Assembly: GCA_937136425.1 (NCBI GenBank) | Contig: CAKZON010000069.1 | Span: forward strand, 124,001 to 188,000 | Origin: an uncultured Crocinitomix sp. | Lineage (GTDB): Bacteria; Bacteroidota; Bacteroidia; Flavobacteriales_D; Crocinitomicaceae | Reading direction: 5' to 3' | Length of the DNA: 64,000 nt | Shown here: one piece after another, positions 61,896-64,000 of the stretch | Numbering within the stretch: the first letter of the stretch is position 1 | How the letters are laid out: every line of letters starts with the position of its first letter | Translations under genes and position numbers: made by a program | The notes under the pieces: model-generated | The model's database searches: none | Told to the model about the DNA's origin: nothing | The model's input: the letters and a program-made list of their open reading frames with translations, nothing else

Positions 61896-63062
61896 ATGAA
61901 ATTATTGCTAACGACAAGTATCCTATTATTCTCTCTTTTATTCAATACAAGTTTTGCTCAAACCGCACAACCCGAAAAAGTTCATTCAATTGTTGTAATT
62001 TATAAACCTTTTGAATGGTATGTTGAACAGTATGGACTTTGGGAAAAAGAAGTCAAAAAAAATAAAAAAGATGGTGCCGCTTGGGAAAACATGTATACAG
62101 CAGCGCGAATGGCAAAAATAATGTCGCCTGATACAACAGACCGCAACAAATGGTACGGAACAATGGATGAAGTTGTTTCTAAAATGGAAAAAGCAATTCC
62201 AAAAACATACGATTATTATCACATCAAATCATGGCATTCAAACATTTGGTCTGAGGACCCTGAAGGTGTAAAAGAAATTGGAAGTTGGGCAGAAAAAGCT
62301 TATTCAATTGACCCTAACCGAACAGATGTTTATCCTGACTTAATGAACCTTTATATGATTAATGGTGACACCAATAAAATGGAAGAATTAAGTAAAAAGT
62401 GGTTACAATCAGGAGAATTTTCGCCCAACCTTTTAGCCCTTACATATAATATGCTTAATTCAACTGCACCTAATGCAACCTTATTATCTGCAGGAGATAA
62501 TGACACTTATCCAGCATTGGCTTTACAATACGGGAGAGGAATTAGACGAGACGTTACAGTTATCAACATTTTCTGTGCTTATGGATCATCACAATATCGT
62601 GCTCATCAATTTAAAAAGGCACATATTCCAACACCTAATCAAGAAATGAAAGATCAAGCACAGGTTGTGAATTATATAATAGAAAATCAAGGTAAAAACC
62701 CTCTTTATTTTGCTTATGGTAATTACAGTGCATCACAACCTGAACTTAATGATAAAATGTATAATGTTGGTTTAGCACTGCGTTATTCAGAAGAGCCATT
62801 TAATAATACTTCAGATGTCATTAACAATTTTGAAAACAAATTTTTACTCGATCATTTAACCTTTAGCACTTCTAATGAGCGCTTTCCTGAGCAAGTAAAA
62901 CGCCACAACTTATCATACCTGCCTGGCCTTTTTATTCTTTACGATCATTATGTAACAATACAAGACACAAGAAAACAAGAACAGATTAAAAAAATTATTC
63001 AAACCATTGCGGCAGGCACTTCACATGAAGAAACTGTCAACACCAAATTTGCTAAATGCTGA
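61896..63062 (+). CDS. Exported protein related to DUF2723 C-terminal (TPR-like) regions
   Basis: The ATG at 61896 gives a signal peptide (MKLLLTTSILLFSLLFNTS FAQ). The 388-residue protein has TPR-like helices at about 70-180 (WENMYTAARMAK ... MNLYMINGDTNKMEELSKKW). A later block reads LLSAGDNDTYPALALQYGRG, then RDVTVINIFCAYGSSQYRAHQF and LLDHLTF. The GDNDTYP pattern followed by a VxVIN strand is a mark of DUF2723-type proteins, which are usually much longer membrane proteins with a PMT-like transferase part. Here only the soluble end is present. Function is unknown; it is probably periplasmic. Confidence 0.78.
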   Translation: MKLLLTTSILLFSLLFNTSFAQTAQPEKVHSIVVIYKPFEWYVEQYGLWEKEVKKNKKDGAAWENMYTAARMAKIMSPDTTDRNKWYGTMDEVVSKMEKAIPKTYDYYHIKSWHSNIWSEDPEGVKEIGSWAEKAYSIDPNRTDVYPDLMNLYMINGDTNKMEELSKKWLQSGEFSPNLLALTYNMLNSTAPNATLLSAGDNDTYPALALQYGRGIRRDVTVINIFCAYGSSQYRAHQFKKAHIPTPNQEMKDQAQVVNYIIENQGKNPLYFAYGNYSASQPELNDKMYNVGLALRYSEEPFNNTSDVINNFENKFLLDHLTFSTSNERFPEQVKRHNLSYLPGLFILYDHYVTIQDTRKQEQIKKIIQTIAAGTSHEETVNTKFAKC

Positions 63063-63100
63063 TTTTATTCTCTTTTGTAAGTAAGTAAGCCTGAGAATAA

Positions 63101-63140
63101 GGAAAGGGTCTAGATTAGTCTAGCTCCTTTCCATTTTTTT
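63101..63140 (+). terminator. Strong intrinsic terminator abutting the third ECF sigma gene
   Basis: GGAAAGG/CCTTTCC and CTAGA/TCTAG form a two-part stem with a 2-base internal loop and the loop TTAG, followed by seven T. The T-run ends directly at the sigma start codon at 63141. It terminates the preceding gene and could attenuate the sigma gene. Confidence 0.85.
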
Positions 63141-63692
63141 ATGAAGAACTATAAAAACCATACAGACGAAGAGTTAATGTCCTTTATTCAAAAGGGGAAA
63201 GAGGCTGCGTTTAATGAATTGTATGCACGATACAGTAATCGATTATTGCATTTTATGTATCGCATGCTAGGGCAAGACGAGGCAAAAGCACAAGATTTTT
63301 TGCAAGACCTTTTTCTTAAAATAGTCAACGACCCTTGGAAGTTTGATTTAGGAAAAAACTTTAAAACATGGGTTTTTACCGTTGCTGCCAATCAGTGTAA
63401 AAACTCTTATCGTCAAAAAAATAAAGCCGCGGTAAATATTGACCAAATTGCAGAAATATCTGCCACTGACAATACCAACTCAATTGATAACGCAGCTTTT
63501 AAAACAGAGTTGAAACAACGCCTTAACGAACTACCACCGGTTTATAAAGAAGTTTTTATTCTTCGTTATCATGAAGGGCTTTCGTTAAATGAAATTGCCC
63601 TTGTGGCTAATTGCCCATTAGGAACGGTAAAGTCACGATTACATAGTGCTACAAAGGCACTCTCAAAAAAATTAGTTCACTATCAACATTAA
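63141..63692 (+). CDS. ECF-type RNA polymerase sigma factor
   Basis: The 183-residue protein has region 2 (residues about 20-90: AAFNELYARYSNRLLHFMYRML, KAQDFLQDLFLKIVND, TWVFTVAANQCKNSYRQK) and region 4 (about 125-175: LNELPPVYKEVFILRYHEGLSLNEIALVANCPLGTVKSRLHSATKAL). The DEELMSFIQKG start is typical of this branch. The gene is preceded without a gap by a terminator, and a partial membrane protein gene starts 5 bases after it. That suggests an anti-sigma partner. Confidence 0.95.
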   Translation: MKNYKNHTDEELMSFIQKGKEAAFNELYARYSNRLLHFMYRMLGQDEAKAQDFLQDLFLKIVNDPWKFDLGKNFKTWVFTVAANQCKNSYRQKNKAAVNIDQIAEISATDNTNSIDNAAFKTELKQRLNELPPVYKEVFILRYHEGLSLNEIALVANCPLGTVKSRLHSATKALSKKLVHYQH

Positions 63693-63696
63693 AGTT

Positions 63697-64000
63697 ATGA
63701 AACACGATTTAAGCGATTTATTGGATCAAAAAGACTTTGAAGACTTAACAATGAATGAGCGCAACTTTGTGCTTTCTGAAATATCAGAGGAAGCGTATAA
63801 TGAACAGCGAGAAACAATTGTTATGGCACAATTAATTATGGCAGATGATGCCTCAAACTTGCGCGCTAATCCTTCTATTGCTATTGCTGCTAGCACGGCT
63901 TTGCAACAACGTAAAAAAACTGGTGTTTTTGCAATATTTACACATAAAGTTCCTACTTGGGCAGCAGTGGCAGCTTGCGCTTTATTGTTTACTTTATTCA
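63697..64000 (+). CDS. Probable anti-sigma membrane protein, cut off by window end
   Basis: The frame from 63697 has no stop before the window end. The 101 codons visible read MKHDLSDLLDQKDFEDLTMN, a polar helix (about residues 1-70) with SEEAYNEQRETIVMAQLIMA, followed by a membrane segment beginning at about 85 (VPTWAAVAACALLFTLF). The position 5 bases after the ECF sigma gene and the cytoplasmic-helix-plus-one-TM layout match Bacteroidota anti-sigma-like proteins. The remaining domain lies outside the window, so the identification is by context and topology only. Confidence 0.75.
   Translation, partial: MKHDLSDLLDQKDFEDLTMNERNFVLSEISEEAYNEQRETIVMAQLIMADDASNLRANPSIAIAASTALQQRKKTGVFAIFTHKVPTWAAVAACALLFTLF

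Overview
The window looks like a chromosomal segment of a Bacteroidota bacterium, most likely a member of the Flavobacteriales. Supporting signs are AT-rich DNA, several secreted proteins ending in type IX secretion (T9SS) sorting domains of type A and type B (CHU_C), start regions with poor Shine-Dalgarno matches, TAnnTTTG -7 promoter elements, SCRK/SCSD-type lipoproteins, and the gene order purH-mreB-mreC-mreD-mrdA-rodA. No rRNA, tRNA, CRISPR array or complete insertion sequence was seen.

Layout. 1-11 kb: secreted proteins, lipoproteins and T9SS cargo, an ECF sigma factor overlapping a small membrane protein gene, an AlkD-like repair protein and a PaiB-like flavin protein. 11-20 kb: purH and the rod-shape cluster mreB, mreC, mreD, mrdA (PBP2), rodA, then a CPBP membrane protease and a DJ-1/PfpI lipoprotein. 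21-26 kb: a four-gene operon (VioB-like ferritin-like protein, an 18-cysteine protein, a DUF692/MNIO oxidase and a DUF2063 partner). It faces a SigZ-type sigma gene and an uncatalogued 27-residue peptide with nine cysteines. The sigma gene and the peptide gene share a promoter-like box. 26-46 kb: WG-repeat protein, PolB-like exonuclease, NhaC antiporter, two haem-binding lipoproteins, a serine hydrolase, lipB, a peroxiredoxin-like protein, a phosphoglucose/phosphomannose isomerase-type protein, lysS, a frameshifted histidine kinase and a LuxR regulator whose receiver lacks the phosphoacceptor Asp. 46-55.6 kb: a polymorphic toxin island. It has a 1137-residue protein of unknown function, a 904-residue protein ending in a YwqJ-like deaminase domain (HAE plus CxxC), a YwqK/MORN-type antitoxin, and an array of immunity-like genes including a SUKH-3 candidate, two intact paralogues and two broken copies of the same family. 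55.7-64 kb: DUF5995-like and membrane proteins, a T9SS M43 metalloprotease, a CHU_C-ending adhesin-like protein, a DUF2723-related periplasmic protein, and a third ECF sigma factor with a truncated downstream membrane gene.

How the genes fit together. Two modules stand out. The 21-26 kb module has the enzyme, partner and Cys-rich substrate expected of MNIO-type ribosomal peptide modification. Bufferin-like systems of this type are linked to copper. Here the module sits beside a sigma factor with a Cys-rich tail and a tiny CTCTC-repeat peptide. The 46-55.6 kb module pairs a deaminase toxin with its cognate-type antitoxin and a rapidly turning-over set of immunity genes. All functional statements are inferred from motifs and gene context; no database search was run.
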